A stretch of 64,000 nucleotides of DNA from Eubacteriales bacterium (GTDB lineage Bacteria > Bacillota > Clostridia > Christensenellales > CAG-138). The translations under genes and the position numbers were made by a program. Each line of letters opens with the position of its first letter. Positions within the stretch are counted from its first letter, which is position 1. Under the pieces are notes generated by a model, which did not search any database, had not been told where the DNA came from, and saw only the letters and a program-made list of their open reading frames with translations. Below, piece after piece: positions 28,485 to 36,768 of the stretch. The stretch is from the NCBI GenBank assembly GCA_021373115.1, contig JAJFTI010000011.1:1-64000 (forward strand). Reading direction: 5' to 3'.

Positions 28485-29348
28485 ATGCAGAAAAAAGTCA
28501 TAGCCATCCAGTCCGATCTCGGCACGGTCGACGGCAGAGCCGCCCGGCTGATCGGCACGATCAAGCGAGTGGACGCGTCTTTGGACGTATGCGTAACGGA
28601 GAACAAGTGCCCCAAGGGCGACGCCGTCGTCGCTTCTACGCTGCTGTATTCCTCGCTGCCGTTCTTTCCGGAAGGGACGGTCTACCTTTCGCTTGTGGAG
28701 CGCGCGGAGGGCGGCAATCCGCCCTGCGCGGCGCTGACGAACGACAACAAGATCATTCTGACGCCGGATAACGGCACGCTCACGGTTTGGATTCACCGGT
28801 ACGGGCTGAAAGCGCTCCGCCATCTGAACACAAAGAGCTGCCCCGCGGAAATGAACCCGTATGCGTATTTCGCGGCGCAGATCGCGCGCGGAGCCGTTTC
28901 CTACGAATCGCTCGGGGAAAGCTACCCCGTATCGCAGGCGCAGACATTCGCCATGTACCCGCCAACGGTCGGCCCCGGCACCGTAGAATGCGGAATCTTC
29001 AGCGTTCTGGAAAATTTCGGAAACCTGAATCTCACCGTGTCCATTGAGGATTTCGACCGAAGCGGCATTCAGGCAGGCGACCGAGTGCGGGTAACAATCG
29101 AGCGAAGCGGATCGGTTCGTTTTGACCAAATCATCCCGTATGACCGGTCGTTCGGCTTTGCCGAGCTTGGCGCATCCATTCTGTTTAACGGCAGTTCCGG
29201 CTATCTGGGACTTGGCATGAACCAGGCAAGTTTTGCCAATGCTTATCTCAAGGACCGCTTCGAACCCGCAGGCGCGGTTGCCGAATACCGCGTCCGGATC
29301 GTCAAACAGACACAAACGTTTCGTGCTATTGAAAGGAAGAGAAAATAA
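28485..29348 (+). CDS. DUF62 family protein, copy 2 (catalytic triad lost)
   Basis: This 287-residue full-length paralogue starts IQSDLG and keeps TPDNGTLT and the C-terminal domain (ENFGNLNLTVSI). The catalytic region is replaced: the VDPGVGTxRR stretch reads VERAEGGNPP (Asp to Glu at 72, Arg lost), and FHGRDVFAY reads EMNPYAY (His lost). The reading frame is intact, so it is not a decayed pseudogene. A structural or regulatory subunit is plausible because enzymes of this fold form trimers with active sites at subunit interfaces. It lies eight bases after copy 1 and three bases before copy 3. Confidence 0.82.
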   Translation: MQKKVIAIQSDLGTVDGRAARLIGTIKRVDASLDVCVTENKCPKGDAVVASTLLYSSLPFFPEGTVYLSLVERAEGGNPPCAALTNDNKIILTPDNGTLTVWIHRYGLKALRHLNTKSCPAEMNPYAYFAAQIARGAVSYESLGESYPVSQAQTFAMYPPTVGPGTVECGIFSVLENFGNLNLTVSIEDFDRSGIQAGDRVRVTIERSGSVRFDQIIPYDRSFGFAELGASILFNGSSGYLGLGMNQASFANAYLKDRFEPAGAVAEYRVRIVKQTQTFRAIERKRK

Positions 29349-29350
29349 CA

Positions 29351-30208
29351 ATGAAAAAGCCAAATCTTGTCCTGCAAACGGACTTTGGTTTATCGACCGG
29401 TTTTGTATGCTCCATGTACGGCGTCATTAAAATGATCGACGATTCACTGAATATTTACGACCTGAATCATGAAATCCGCCCGTTCGACATGCGCCAGGCG
29501 TCCTTCCTGCTCGCGGATACAATCCCCTACTGGGCCCCCGGAACGGTGTTCGTCTCCGTTGTGGATCCCGGTGTAGGCACCGCCCGAAAAAGCTGCGTTG
29601 CAAAGCTGAAAAACGGCAGCTATGTGGTCACGCCCGACAACGGCACGCTCACGGCAATCATCGAACAGATTGAAGAAATCCGCCAGATCGACGAAACGGT
29701 CAACCGCCTTCCCGGAAGTGAAAAGTCCGGCACGTTCCACGGACGCGACGTATTCGCCTACTGCGGCGCGCGGCTGGCCGCGGGTATCATTGACTACAAG
29801 GGCGTCGGCCCGGTCTATCCGGTCGGCGAGTGCGTCCGTTTCGCCATTTCGGAAGGCAAGGTCTCCGAGGGTCTGGCGGAAGGCCGGATTGCCGGATGCC
29901 TGAAGCACTTTGGGGGGATCAGCAGCAACATCAGCGTAGAGCAATTTGAGAAGACCGGCATCAAGCTGGGCGACATGACGCATATCCTCATTAAAAAAGG
30001 CGAGGATGCCTTGTTTGATCAGGACGTGCTCTACCACCGCTCGTTTGGTTATGTGAAAATCGGCGAGCCGATTCTCTACAACGGCAGCACGACGCCCTAT
30101 CTTTCCCTGAGCCTAAACCAGCGAAGTTTTGCGGAAAAGTACCTGCCGCATATCTTCGACATCGGGGAAGAATTCGCCGACTACCGCATTATGATTTGGA
30201 AGAAATAG
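29351..30208 (+). CDS. DUF62 / SAM hydroxide adenosyltransferase family protein, copy 3 (triad intact)
   Basis: This 285-residue paralogue starts LQTDFG. The triad is present as Asp72 (VDPGVG), Arg79 (TARK) and His130 (FHGRD), with TPDNGTLT. The C-terminal domain motif reads FGGISSNI instead of FGN-x2-TNI, and the residue two before it is Lys where hydrolases usually have Asp, so ligand contacts in that domain may differ. GGAAGAG precedes the ATG by eight bases. N-terminal sequence is closest to copies 1 and 4 by eye. Confidence 0.87.
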   Translation: MKKPNLVLQTDFGLSTGFVCSMYGVIKMIDDSLNIYDLNHEIRPFDMRQASFLLADTIPYWAPGTVFVSVVDPGVGTARKSCVAKLKNGSYVVTPDNGTLTAIIEQIEEIRQIDETVNRLPGSEKSGTFHGRDVFAYCGARLAAGIIDYKGVGPVYPVGECVRFAISEGKVSEGLAEGRIAGCLKHFGGISSNISVEQFEKTGIKLGDMTHILIKKGEDALFDQDVLYHRSFGYVKIGEPILYNGSTTPYLSLSLNQRSFAEKYLPHIFDIGEEFADYRIMIWKK

Positions 30209-30226
30209 AAAGGAGCGAGACAAACC

Positions 30227-31066
30227 ATGAAAAAGCCTTGTATTGCCATGCAGACCGACTTTGGCGTCGTGAGCGGCGCGATGATCGGTGTATGTAAAAC
30301 CATCGACCCTGAGCTGGAAATATTCGATATTTCGCACAGCATTCCCAAATTCAACGTGGAAAAGGCTTCCTCGCACCTGCGCGGCGTGATCCCCTTCTGG
30401 CCCAAAGGCACGGTGTTTGTTTCCGTCGTCGATCCGGGCGTCGGCACCGCCCGGCGCGCCTGCGTCGCAAGAACCACAAACGGCTACTATATCGTTACGC
30501 CGGACAACGGAACCCTTACCGGTGTACTCAAGGAGTTTGGCATCGACGAAGTCCGGCAGATCGACGAAACGGTCAACCGTCTGAAGGGCACCGAAAAGAC
30601 GAGCATTTTTCATGGGCGCGACCTGTTTGCTTACTGCGCAGGAAAACTCGCCGCGGGCGTAATTGATTATCCGGGCGTCGGTCCGTCCTATCCGGTTTCG
30701 GAAATCGTAACGTTCACGATACCGGCGGTCTCCGTTGGGAAAAACGAGGCGCATGGCTGCGTTACCGAGCTCATGGAACCCTTCGGAAATCTGGAAACCA
30801 ACATCCGCATCGAGGACTTTGAAAAGACGGGCATCCAACACGGGGATTCCGTTCATGTATCCATCCGTCATGCCGGAAAAACGATGTTTGAAAAGTGCAT
30901 CCTCTACCATCGTTCCTTCGGATATGCTCCTGAGAACGGCGAAATCCTGTATAACAGCTCCTCCGGCTTTATGGGCATTGCGATGAACCAGCAGGATTTT
31001 GCCCGCACCTACGGCATTGAAGGCGGCTCCGAATGGATGCTGGACATCATTAAGGAGAATTGCTGA
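30227..31066 (+). CDS. DUF62 / SAM hydroxide adenosyltransferase family protein, copy 4 (triad intact)
   Basis: This 279-residue paralogue starts MQTDFG. Asp69 (VDPGVG), Arg76 (TARR) and His129 (FHGRD) are present, with TPDNGTLT. The C-terminal motif reads FGNLETNI, closest of the five to the canonical FGN-x2-TNI. This makes it the best candidate for a conventional SAM-hydrolysing member. AAAGGAG lies ten bases before the ATG. Compared with copy 3 it is a few residues shorter near the N-terminus. Confidence 0.88.
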   Translation: MKKPCIAMQTDFGVVSGAMIGVCKTIDPELEIFDISHSIPKFNVEKASSHLRGVIPFWPKGTVFVSVVDPGVGTARRACVARTTNGYYIVTPDNGTLTGVLKEFGIDEVRQIDETVNRLKGTEKTSIFHGRDLFAYCAGKLAAGVIDYPGVGPSYPVSEIVTFTIPAVSVGKNEAHGCVTELMEPFGNLETNIRIEDFEKTGIQHGDSVHVSIRHAGKTMFEKCILYHRSFGYAPENGEILYNSSSGFMGIAMNQQDFARTYGIEGGSEWMLDIIKENC

Positions 31067-31067
31067 T

Positions 31068-31553
31068 ATGGCGCTTCCCTGCGTTGTGTTGCTTTCCGAC
31101 TTCGGCAGCGACGGCGCGGCTGCGCTGGCCGGCGTCTGCAAAAGCGTGAATCCGGAATTGCCGGTTTACGAACTGACGCACGACGTTCCCCGGTTTGACA
31201 TTGCCGCAGCTTCGGAAATCCTCTCGGAGCAGCTTTCCGCCTGGCCGGAAGGGACGGTCTTCGTGTGCGCGGTCGATCCGCATTTCGGCACCGGAGAAAA
31301 GGTTCTGGCGTGCCTGACCAGGGACGGCTATATTGTCGTCGGCGCAGAGAACGGCTGTATGGCCGGGGTTCTCCGCGACCATAAAGCCGCACAACTCCGT
31401 ACGCTGACCGAACTGAACGCGGCCTATCTCAAACGCGAATCCTCGGCAGTTCCCCACGGCAGAAATCTGGTATACTGCGCGGCCTGCATCGCATCGGGGC
31501 GGCCTTCGTTCGCCGAGTGCGGTGAATTATTCGAACCGCCGGTAAACGCCTGA
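31068..31553 (+). CDS. DUF62 family protein, copy 5 (N-terminal domain only, degenerate)
   Basis: This short paralogue has 161 residues and covers only the N-terminal domain. The stop at 31553 is followed by sequence with no remaining C-terminal domain. It starts LLSDFG and keeps the first Asp (Asp70 in VDPHFG) and His130, but Arg is Glu77 (TGEK), TPDNG reads GAENG, and FHGRD reads PHGRN. AAGGAG sits ten bases before the ATG, one base after the copy 4 stop, so it looks translated. It may be a trimmed accessory subunit or a gene in decay. It ends the operon, 124 bases before a strong terminator. Confidence 0.75.
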   Translation: MALPCVVLLSDFGSDGAAALAGVCKSVNPELPVYELTHDVPRFDIAAASEILSEQLSAWPEGTVFVCAVDPHFGTGEKVLACLTRDGYIVVGAENGCMAGVLRDHKAAQLRTLTELNAAYLKRESSAVPHGRNLVYCAACIASGRPSFAECGELFEPPVNA

Positions 31554-31676
31554 GCCTGAGCGGGCGGCGGATGTGCGGATTCTCGTAATCAGGAAGCTGC
31601 CTTCCGGCAGCCGGAGCGAAATGGGAATCCGGTCGGCAAATTAAAAGCCGGTTATTTCACCGGCCGGAATGAATGG

Positions 31677-31712
31677 AACAATCCGGTTTCAGTTGCCTGA
31701 AACCGGATTGTT
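31677..31712. terminator. Bidirectional terminator between convergent operons
   Basis: A perfect 16-bp stem (left arm AACAATCCGGTTTCAG) with loop TTGC lies between the DUF62 operon and the glycerate kinase gene. A- and T-rich flanks suit both strands. A second GC hairpin, GCCGG/CCGGC, lies at about 31650-31663. Confidence 0.88.
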
Positions 31713-31713
31713 A

Positions 31714-32841
31714 TTATTGCATAGTTTGTATCAGCCGCAGGAGATTCTCAATCGTGAGACGGTAATCCTGTTTGCTTCTTAACTTCGCTTCCGAAAATGG
31801 AATCGCGAGCCGGTTGGTACTGAACACCGCGCTCACCCCCTCGTTATACGCCTCATCGATGCCATCCCCGATATCCCCGACGACCGCAAGCACGGGAATT
31901 CCCGCTTTTTTCGTCCGGCGTGCAACGCCGATCACCACTTTGCCGCACAGGCTTTGGCGATCCAGCCTGCCTTCTCCGGTAATCACAAAATCCGCTCCGG
32001 CAATGCGCTCTTCAAAATGAACGGTATCCAGCACCGTTTCGATTCCGGGTTTCAGCGCCGCGCCGAAAAACGCCACCGCGCCCGCGCCCATCGCCCCGGC
32101 CGCGCCTGCGCCGGGCAGATCCGCTACGCACAGTCCCATTTCCCGCGCAATGGTTTCGTCCAGAGCGGCAAGCTCACGATCCAGCAAACGAACCATATCC
32201 TCATCCGCGCCTTTCTGCGGGGCAAAGATATGCGCCGCACCGCGGAGGCCGTGCATGGGATTATCGATGTCGCACATGGCGATTACTTCAACGCCGTTTA
32301 AAATGCGCTTCGTTTCCGTATTGTCGATTTTCGTGATTTCCGAAAGCGTACTCCCCGCAGGAACAAATGCATTTCCTTCGGAATTAAAAAACTTTGTGCC
32401 AAGCGCCGCGGCCGCGCCGCAGCCGCCGTCGTTTGTCGCGCTTCCGCCGAGACCCAGAATGATCTTTTTCGCACCCTGTTCCAGTGCGTGCCGCATCAGC
32501 TCGCCGACGCCATAGGTTGTTGCTCGTGCAGGATCCTTTTCGTCCCCGACGAGCGGAAGCCCTGCCGCCGCAGCCATTTCGACGATCGCGGTCTCTCCGA
32601 ACCGGCCGTAAAACGACATACGCCGTTCAAAAAACGGGCCTGCCGCCTCAATGCATACCTTTTCGCCCGCCATGCACGCGAGGAAACTATCCACCGTGCC
32701 CTCGCCGCCGTCCGCAACCGGGAGGCCGACCACTTCGCACGCCGGAAAAAAGCGCTTCGTCTCCTCGGTAACCATACCGCAGATTTCTTCGGATGAGATA
32801 GACCCCTTAAAGGAATCGGATACGACCGCGATCTTTTTCAT
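31714..32841 (-). CDS. Glycerate 2-kinase (GarK/GlxK family)
   Basis: This enzyme phosphorylates D-glycerate, in this family to 2-phosphoglycerate. The 375-residue protein starts KKIAVVSDSFKGSISSEE and has the family blocks PVADGGEGTVDS, GLGGSATNDGG, MCDIDNPMHG and ITGEGRLDRQSLCGK, all typical of the GarK/GlxK fold. It is the last gene of the long minus-strand catabolic operon, 15 bases after the 2-hydroxyacid dehydrogenase. Together they give a route hydroxypyruvate (or a similar oxo acid) to glycerate to 2-phosphoglycerate, feeding glycolysis. Confidence 0.93.
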   Translation of the reverse strand: MKKIAVVSDSFKGSISSEEICGMVTEETKRFFPACEVVGLPVADGGEGTVDSFLACMAGEKVCIEAAGPFFERRMSFYGRFGETAIVEMAAAAGLPLVGDEKDPARATTYGVGELMRHALEQGAKKIILGLGGSATNDGGCGAAAALGTKFFNSEGNAFVPAGSTLSEITKIDNTETKRILNGVEVIAMCDIDNPMHGLRGAAHIFAPQKGADEDMVRLLDRELAALDETIAREMGLCVADLPGAGAAGAMGAGAVAFFGAALKPGIETVLDTVHFEERIAGADFVITGEGRLDRQSLCGKVVIGVARRTKKAGIPVLAVVGDIGDGIDEAYNEGVSAVFSTNRLAIPFSEAKLRSKQDYRLTIENLLRLIQTMQ

Positions 32842-32856
32842 CCATTCCCTCCAATT

Positions 32857-33828
32857 TCAGCGGGAAACGACGTTTTTCGATTCTCCGCCCAAAAAGCTCT
32901 TCAGGTTGTCCACGGCAATATCCATCAAACACTGGCGGCTCTCTTTCGGCGCCCAGCTGATGTGGGGGGTAATGACGCAGTTTTTCGCCTTCAGCAGCGG
33001 GTTGTCCTCTTTGATCGGCTCGCTGGAAACCACGTCCAGTCCGGCGGCGTATACCTTGCCGCTGTTGAGCGCATCCGCCAGATCCTGCTCAACAACAAGC
33101 GGCCCTCGGCTGTTGTTGAGGATAATCACGCCGTCCTTCATCTTCGCAATCGTGCTGCGGTTGATGATTCCCTGCGTTTCCGGGAACAGCGGGCAATGCA
33201 GCGCAATTACGTCCGACTCTTTCAGCAGCGTATCCAGCGCGACATAATCCGCGATTGCTTTTCCGGTTTCGCTCTGCATCGCATCGTAAGCGATCACGCG
33301 CATCCCCAGCGCTTTTGCAATCTTCCCCGTCGCCTGCCCGATCCGTCCAAAACCGATGATCCCCATCGTCTTGCCGTCCAGTTCCATCAGCGGATAATCC
33401 CAGAAACACCAGTCCGGATTGGACTGCCAGCGGCCTTCGTGCACCGCCTGGTCATGGTGGCCGATGTGGTGGCAGATTTCCAGCAGCAGCGCGATGGCAA
33501 ACTGACCCACCGCCGCCGTACCGTAAGTCGGTATATTGGTCACCGTAATGCCGCGCGTTTTCGCGGCAGCCACGTCTACAACGTTATAGCCCGTCGCGAG
33601 TACGCCGATATACCGGAGCCCTTCGCAGGTTTCTAAAACGCGCGCGTTTAAAGGCGTTTTATTGGTAAAAATAGCCTCCGCACTCCCGATCCGGCGAATG
33701 ATTTCCCCTTCGTCGGTCATAGGGGTCCGGTCATATACCGTCAGTTCGCCGAATTCGTTCAGTCCGTTCCAGCTTAAATCGCCGGGGTTGAGGGTGTATC
33801 CGTCCAATACAACAATCTTCATTTCCAT
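32857..33828 (-). CDS. D-2-hydroxyacid dehydrogenase (glycerate dehydrogenase/hydroxypyruvate reductase type)
   Basis: This NAD-dependent enzyme of the D-isomer 2-hydroxyacid dehydrogenase family has 323 residues. The substrate-domain motif GVLATGYNVVDV and the Rossmann loop GFGRIGQATGKIAKALG are visible. The catalytic Arg is in NNSRGPLV, Glu in DVVSSEP and His in TPHISWAP. The Ala-Thr-Gly-Tyr-Asn block and the last His motif are typical of glycerate dehydrogenases. The position next to glycerate kinase supports hydroxypyruvate or glyoxylate reduction. AAGGA before the ATG at 33828 supports the start. Confidence 0.9.
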   Translation of the reverse strand: MEMKIVVLDGYTLNPGDLSWNGLNEFGELTVYDRTPMTDEGEIIRRIGSAEAIFTNKTPLNARVLETCEGLRYIGVLATGYNVVDVAAAKTRGITVTNIPTYGTAAVGQFAIALLLEICHHIGHHDQAVHEGRWQSNPDWCFWDYPLMELDGKTMGIIGFGRIGQATGKIAKALGMRVIAYDAMQSETGKAIADYVALDTLLKESDVIALHCPLFPETQGIINRSTIAKMKDGVIILNNSRGPLVVEQDLADALNSGKVYAAGLDVVSSEPIKEDNPLLKAKNCVITPHISWAPKESRQCLMDIAVDNLKSFLGGESKNVVSR

Positions 33829-33845
33829 TTTCTCTTTATCCTTCT

Positions 33846-34937
33846 TCAGCGAATTCCCGCCTGATTGATGGAGCGATATTCCTTCACGGTATAGCGCCCC
33901 GTCGCGGCGGATAACCAGTCCTGATAAGACTCGTCCTGCAGCGCGGCCGTTGCATCCGATTTCCAGGAATCATCCGTTCCCTCGCGGAAACCGTTGTCGT
34001 TATGTTCCACGAAGTAGAGCACATAGGCCGCGGTTTGCGTTTTTCCAACGTAGGTATCGCCCGTTTGCCGGCTGCTATCCGTCAGCCAGGCAACGTCCCC
34101 GGACGACTGGTCGCCCAGCTCCGATCCCTTCACGTCCGTCATATGATAACACGCCTGACCCGTCTGTTCCAGCGTAATATTCTCAAATGCTTCCGCCGTC
34201 TGCGCCGATGCAAGAAGGCTGCTGATCGCGTCCGTGTCCTTGCTGCCGTCCACATAGGCCATGAGATAGGTGTAGAGGGAATACAGGTATTCGTGTTCCC
34301 GGTAGAACTGCTGCAGCTGTTCTTCCGTAAAGGAAAAAGACGCACGCACGCTTTGCTCGTATCGATCCGCTAGGCAGATCTTTTCCAATAATCCCCGCAG
34401 GATCGTTTCGCTCATTCCCCTGCCATACGTTTTGACCAGATATGCGGCAAAGTCGTCATATCCCGCCTTCTGACCGAGGAACCGGTAATACTCCAGTTCG
34501 GAATCAATCTCGCTTTCCGCGCCGGTGTCAAGGGTCATTCCGTTTTTCGCCGCCTCCGCGCAAAGTACGGAGACTTTTGTTAAGCCTTCCTCCGCCTGGC
34601 GGATCAGATACGCTTTCCAGGATTCGCCGTCTTCGGAAAGCGGGCAAGGCTGTTTTGAAAGATCCTTTGCGGTATCCAGCCCAAGCATATTCGAATAACC
34701 GTCCGCATTTTGAACAAGTTCATCCAGCGCGCTGAAATAAAAAAAGTTCACCTGTGCAACGGTATAGTTCTCCTCGCCAATTCGAAGCGCCTTTCGGTCC
34801 GCGCCGGACGAGCCCGAAGTGCGAACGACCCAGAGCAATACGACGCAAAAGACCACCAGAACCGCAGCGGCGATGGCGAATACCGTCATTCCCGCGCCGC
34901 TTGACTTTTTGTTTTTCAGTTGCACCGTACGTTTCAT
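33846..34937 (-). CDS. Membrane-anchored SurA/PrsA-like protein
   Basis: This 363-residue protein has a basic cytoplasmic N-terminus, one membrane segment at about residues 17-39 and a large extracytoplasmic part. The outer part begins with an IGEENYTVAQVNFFYFSAL segment like the N-terminal helix of SurA/PrsA-type foldases. It continues with a helical chaperone-like body (FTEEQLQQFYREHEYLYSLYTY). I see no complete parvulin isomerase domain, so it may be a chaperone without isomerase activity. The ATG at 34937 is preferred over 34958 on ribosome-site spacing. It is lodged inside a catabolic operon, which is odd. Function uncertain. Confidence 0.65.
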   Translation of the reverse strand: MKRTVQLKNKKSSGAGMTVFAIAAAVLVVFCVVLLWVVRTSGSSGADRKALRIGEENYTVAQVNFFYFSALDELVQNADGYSNMLGLDTAKDLSKQPCPLSEDGESWKAYLIRQAEEGLTKVSVLCAEAAKNGMTLDTGAESEIDSELEYYRFLGQKAGYDDFAAYLVKTYGRGMSETILRGLLEKICLADRYEQSVRASFSFTEEQLQQFYREHEYLYSLYTYLMAYVDGSKDTDAISSLLASAQTAEAFENITLEQTGQACYHMTDVKGSELGDQSSGDVAWLTDSSRQTGDTYVGKTQTAAYVLYFVEHNDNGFREGTDDSWKSDATAALQDESYQDWLSAATGRYTVKEYRSINQAGIR

Positions 34938-34974
34938 AGATGTTCCAGCCGTCTCCATCCTGTATAAGCGCCGC

Positions 34975-35730
34975 TTACGCCAAATTCAAATGAAAAATAC
35001 GGTTTGCGTTCTTCCACATGATCTTTTCCAGATCATCCTCGTTTTTCACGATCTGCCGGTATTTTGCAAGCTCAACCGGTATCTGATCCGGATTGTCGGA
35101 AGAGAACAGGATCTTGTCGCACCCGACCTCTTCGATCATATGCTTCACCGCGTTCGTGCCGCACCAGCTCGGTTCCAGAAAAACGTTATCGAGCGAGCGC
35201 GCCAGCAGGCGCGCCTGCTGATGGAAGGATTCCGATCCCGCGTGCGCCAAGATGACCGTTACGTCCGGATGATCCTTCGCGCCGCGGTAAACGCTCGTTG
35301 GGTCGGCAAAAGGGATTCCGTTGCCGGTGTGGATCATGAGCGGCACCCTGAGCGCACGGCAGACCTCGTATACATGATAAGCATCCCTGGAGGATGGATG
35401 GCAGGCGTGCGCAATCGGCGTAATCTTGATTGCGACAAAACCCAGCTCTTTCACGCAGCGCTCCGCTTCCGTGTCGTAGTCCGCGGGGAAAAAGTGCGGA
35501 TTGATGGACGCCATGCCGAAAAATTTCTTCTTCGGCGCGGACTGTTTGCAGTATGCCGCAATCCGGTCGTGAATCTTTACGTGTTCGGAAAGATACGGCC
35601 TCGGAATGAACGGCTGAATGATTCCGCCGTCGATCTGAAATTGATCGTAGTACTCCGTAAGCTCCTCTTCCGTAATGGTTTCGTCAAAGACATCGTCCTC
35701 GCCGAGGTGCACATGCGCGTCAATGATCAT
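34975..35730 (-). CDS. Amidohydrolase-family metal-dependent hydrolase
   Basis: This 251-residue TIM-barrel hydrolase belongs to the Amidohydrolase_2 group. The metal-binding start MIIDAHVHLGE, the conserved FFGMASINPHF, Lys in VAIKITP, His in PLMIHTGNG, His in VILAHAG and the terminal Asp in ILFSSDNP are visible. Members act as decarboxylases, lactonases or hydrolases of C-N and C-O bonds. In a sugar-acid operon a lactonase-like step is a reasonable guess. AGGAG nine bases before the ATG supports the start. It lies 40 bases after the permease gene. Confidence 0.85.
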   Translation of the reverse strand: MIIDAHVHLGEDDVFDETITEEELTEYYDQFQIDGGIIQPFIPRPYLSEHVKIHDRIAAYCKQSAPKKKFFGMASINPHFFPADYDTEAERCVKELGFVAIKITPIAHACHPSSRDAYHVYEVCRALRVPLMIHTGNGIPFADPTSVYRGAKDHPDVTVILAHAGSESFHQQARLLARSLDNVFLEPSWCGTNAVKHMIEEVGCDKILFSSDNPDQIPVELAKYRQIVKNEDDLEKIMWKNANRIFHLNLA

Positions 35731-35769
35731 ATTCGTTTTCTCCTGCGTCCTGTTATCCTGTTCGGGTCG

Positions 35770-36768
35770 TTACGCCTGCTCCGCTCCGGCCTTATGCCGC
35801 CTGCCGTCGCGCTGTTCGCCGTTTTCCGAAGCGCCGACAAGCAGCAGCGCAATGATGAGCGCGCCTTTGACCACGCTCTGAATACCCGCGTCCGCGCCCA
35901 TGAGCTGCATGCTGGAGATGGTCAGGTAGAGAAAGAGCGAGCCGACCAGCGTGCCAAAGGCGTTCGCGCGCCCGCCGGACATCAGCGTTCCGCCGATGAC
36001 GATGCAGGCGATGCTTTCCATTTGATAGTTGTCCCCCATGCCCAAATAAGCGCCCGTGACCCGCGCCGAGATCAACGCCCCGGCGATTCCTGCAAATACG
36101 GACGCGAGTACATAGGTAAGCACTTCGACTCTTACCACTCGCACGCTGGCAAGCCGCGCCGCTTCCAGATTCTGCCCCATTGCGAGAAGCGACTTTCCAT
36201 AGGAAGTCGAGCTGAGCAGAAAGTGGATAAACAGGGCAAGAATCACGACAATCCCGATAATGATGGGAATTCCCATCACACGCGTCTGTACGATCGCCTT
36301 GAGGATGGATGGAATCGTAAACACGTTAAATGTGTTATTAATCAGCATGGTTCCGGTCACAATGATATAATTCATGGCCATTGTCGCAATGATTGCCGGA
36401 ATGCCAAGGAATATTACCATGGAACTGTTGAGCAGGCCGACGATCACGCCGAGCAGGATCACGAGCAGGATCGCTGGAATGATCATTGCGTTGCTGCCGT
36501 TGCAGACGCCCATGCTCACATACGCGCCGAGCGTGATCATGCCCGGAATGGAGAGGTCGATGGCGCCGCGCCCGGTCGTAACGACCAGCATCTGCGCAAG
36601 GCCCGCTATCGCCAGAAACGAAGCCGTATATGCATTGTCGATCAGCGAGCGAATCGTAATGCCGTTGCCGGAAAGCCCCATCAGAATCCAAAGCACAATG
36701 CTGCCCAGCATGGCGAGAATCCAGCTGCCGTTCCGGCTGAAGAATGCTTTCGCCTTCATGTTCTTCAT
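35770..36768 (-). CDS. Ribose-type ABC transporter permease (RbsC family)
   Basis: This 332-residue membrane protein of the BPD_transp_2 family has about nine hydrophobic segments. It carries the RbsC-type blocks TTGRGAIDLSIPGMITLGAY, GIPAIIATMAMNYI, LLAMGQNLEAARLASVRV and GGTLMSGGRANAFGT. The ATG at 36768 is chosen because it overlaps the stop of the preceding fusion gene (ATGA) and has GGAGG seven bases upstream; the frame extends further but without homology. It should pair with the permease half of the fusion protein to form a heterodimeric channel. Confidence 0.9.
   Translation of the reverse strand: MKNMKAKAFFSRNGSWILAMLGSIVLWILMGLSGNGITIRSLIDNAYTASFLAIAGLAQMLVVTTGRGAIDLSIPGMITLGAYVSMGVCNGSNAMIIPAILLVILLGVIVGLLNSSMVIFLGIPAIIATMAMNYIIVTGTMLINNTFNVFTIPSILKAIVQTRVMGIPIIIGIVVILALFIHFLLSSTSYGKSLLAMGQNLEAARLASVRVVRVEVLTYVLASVFAGIAGALISARVTGAYLGMGDNYQMESIACIVIGGTLMSGGRANAFGTLVGSLFLYLTISSMQLMGADAGIQSVVKGALIIALLLVGASENGEQRDGRRHKAGAEQA

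Noticed and set aside
27637..31066. Fluorinase or chlorinase function for the DUF62 copies
   Set aside because: The halogenase insertion loop is absent and the Asp-Arg-His hydrolase triad is present in copies 1, 3 and 4; copies 2 and 5 lack halogenase features too.
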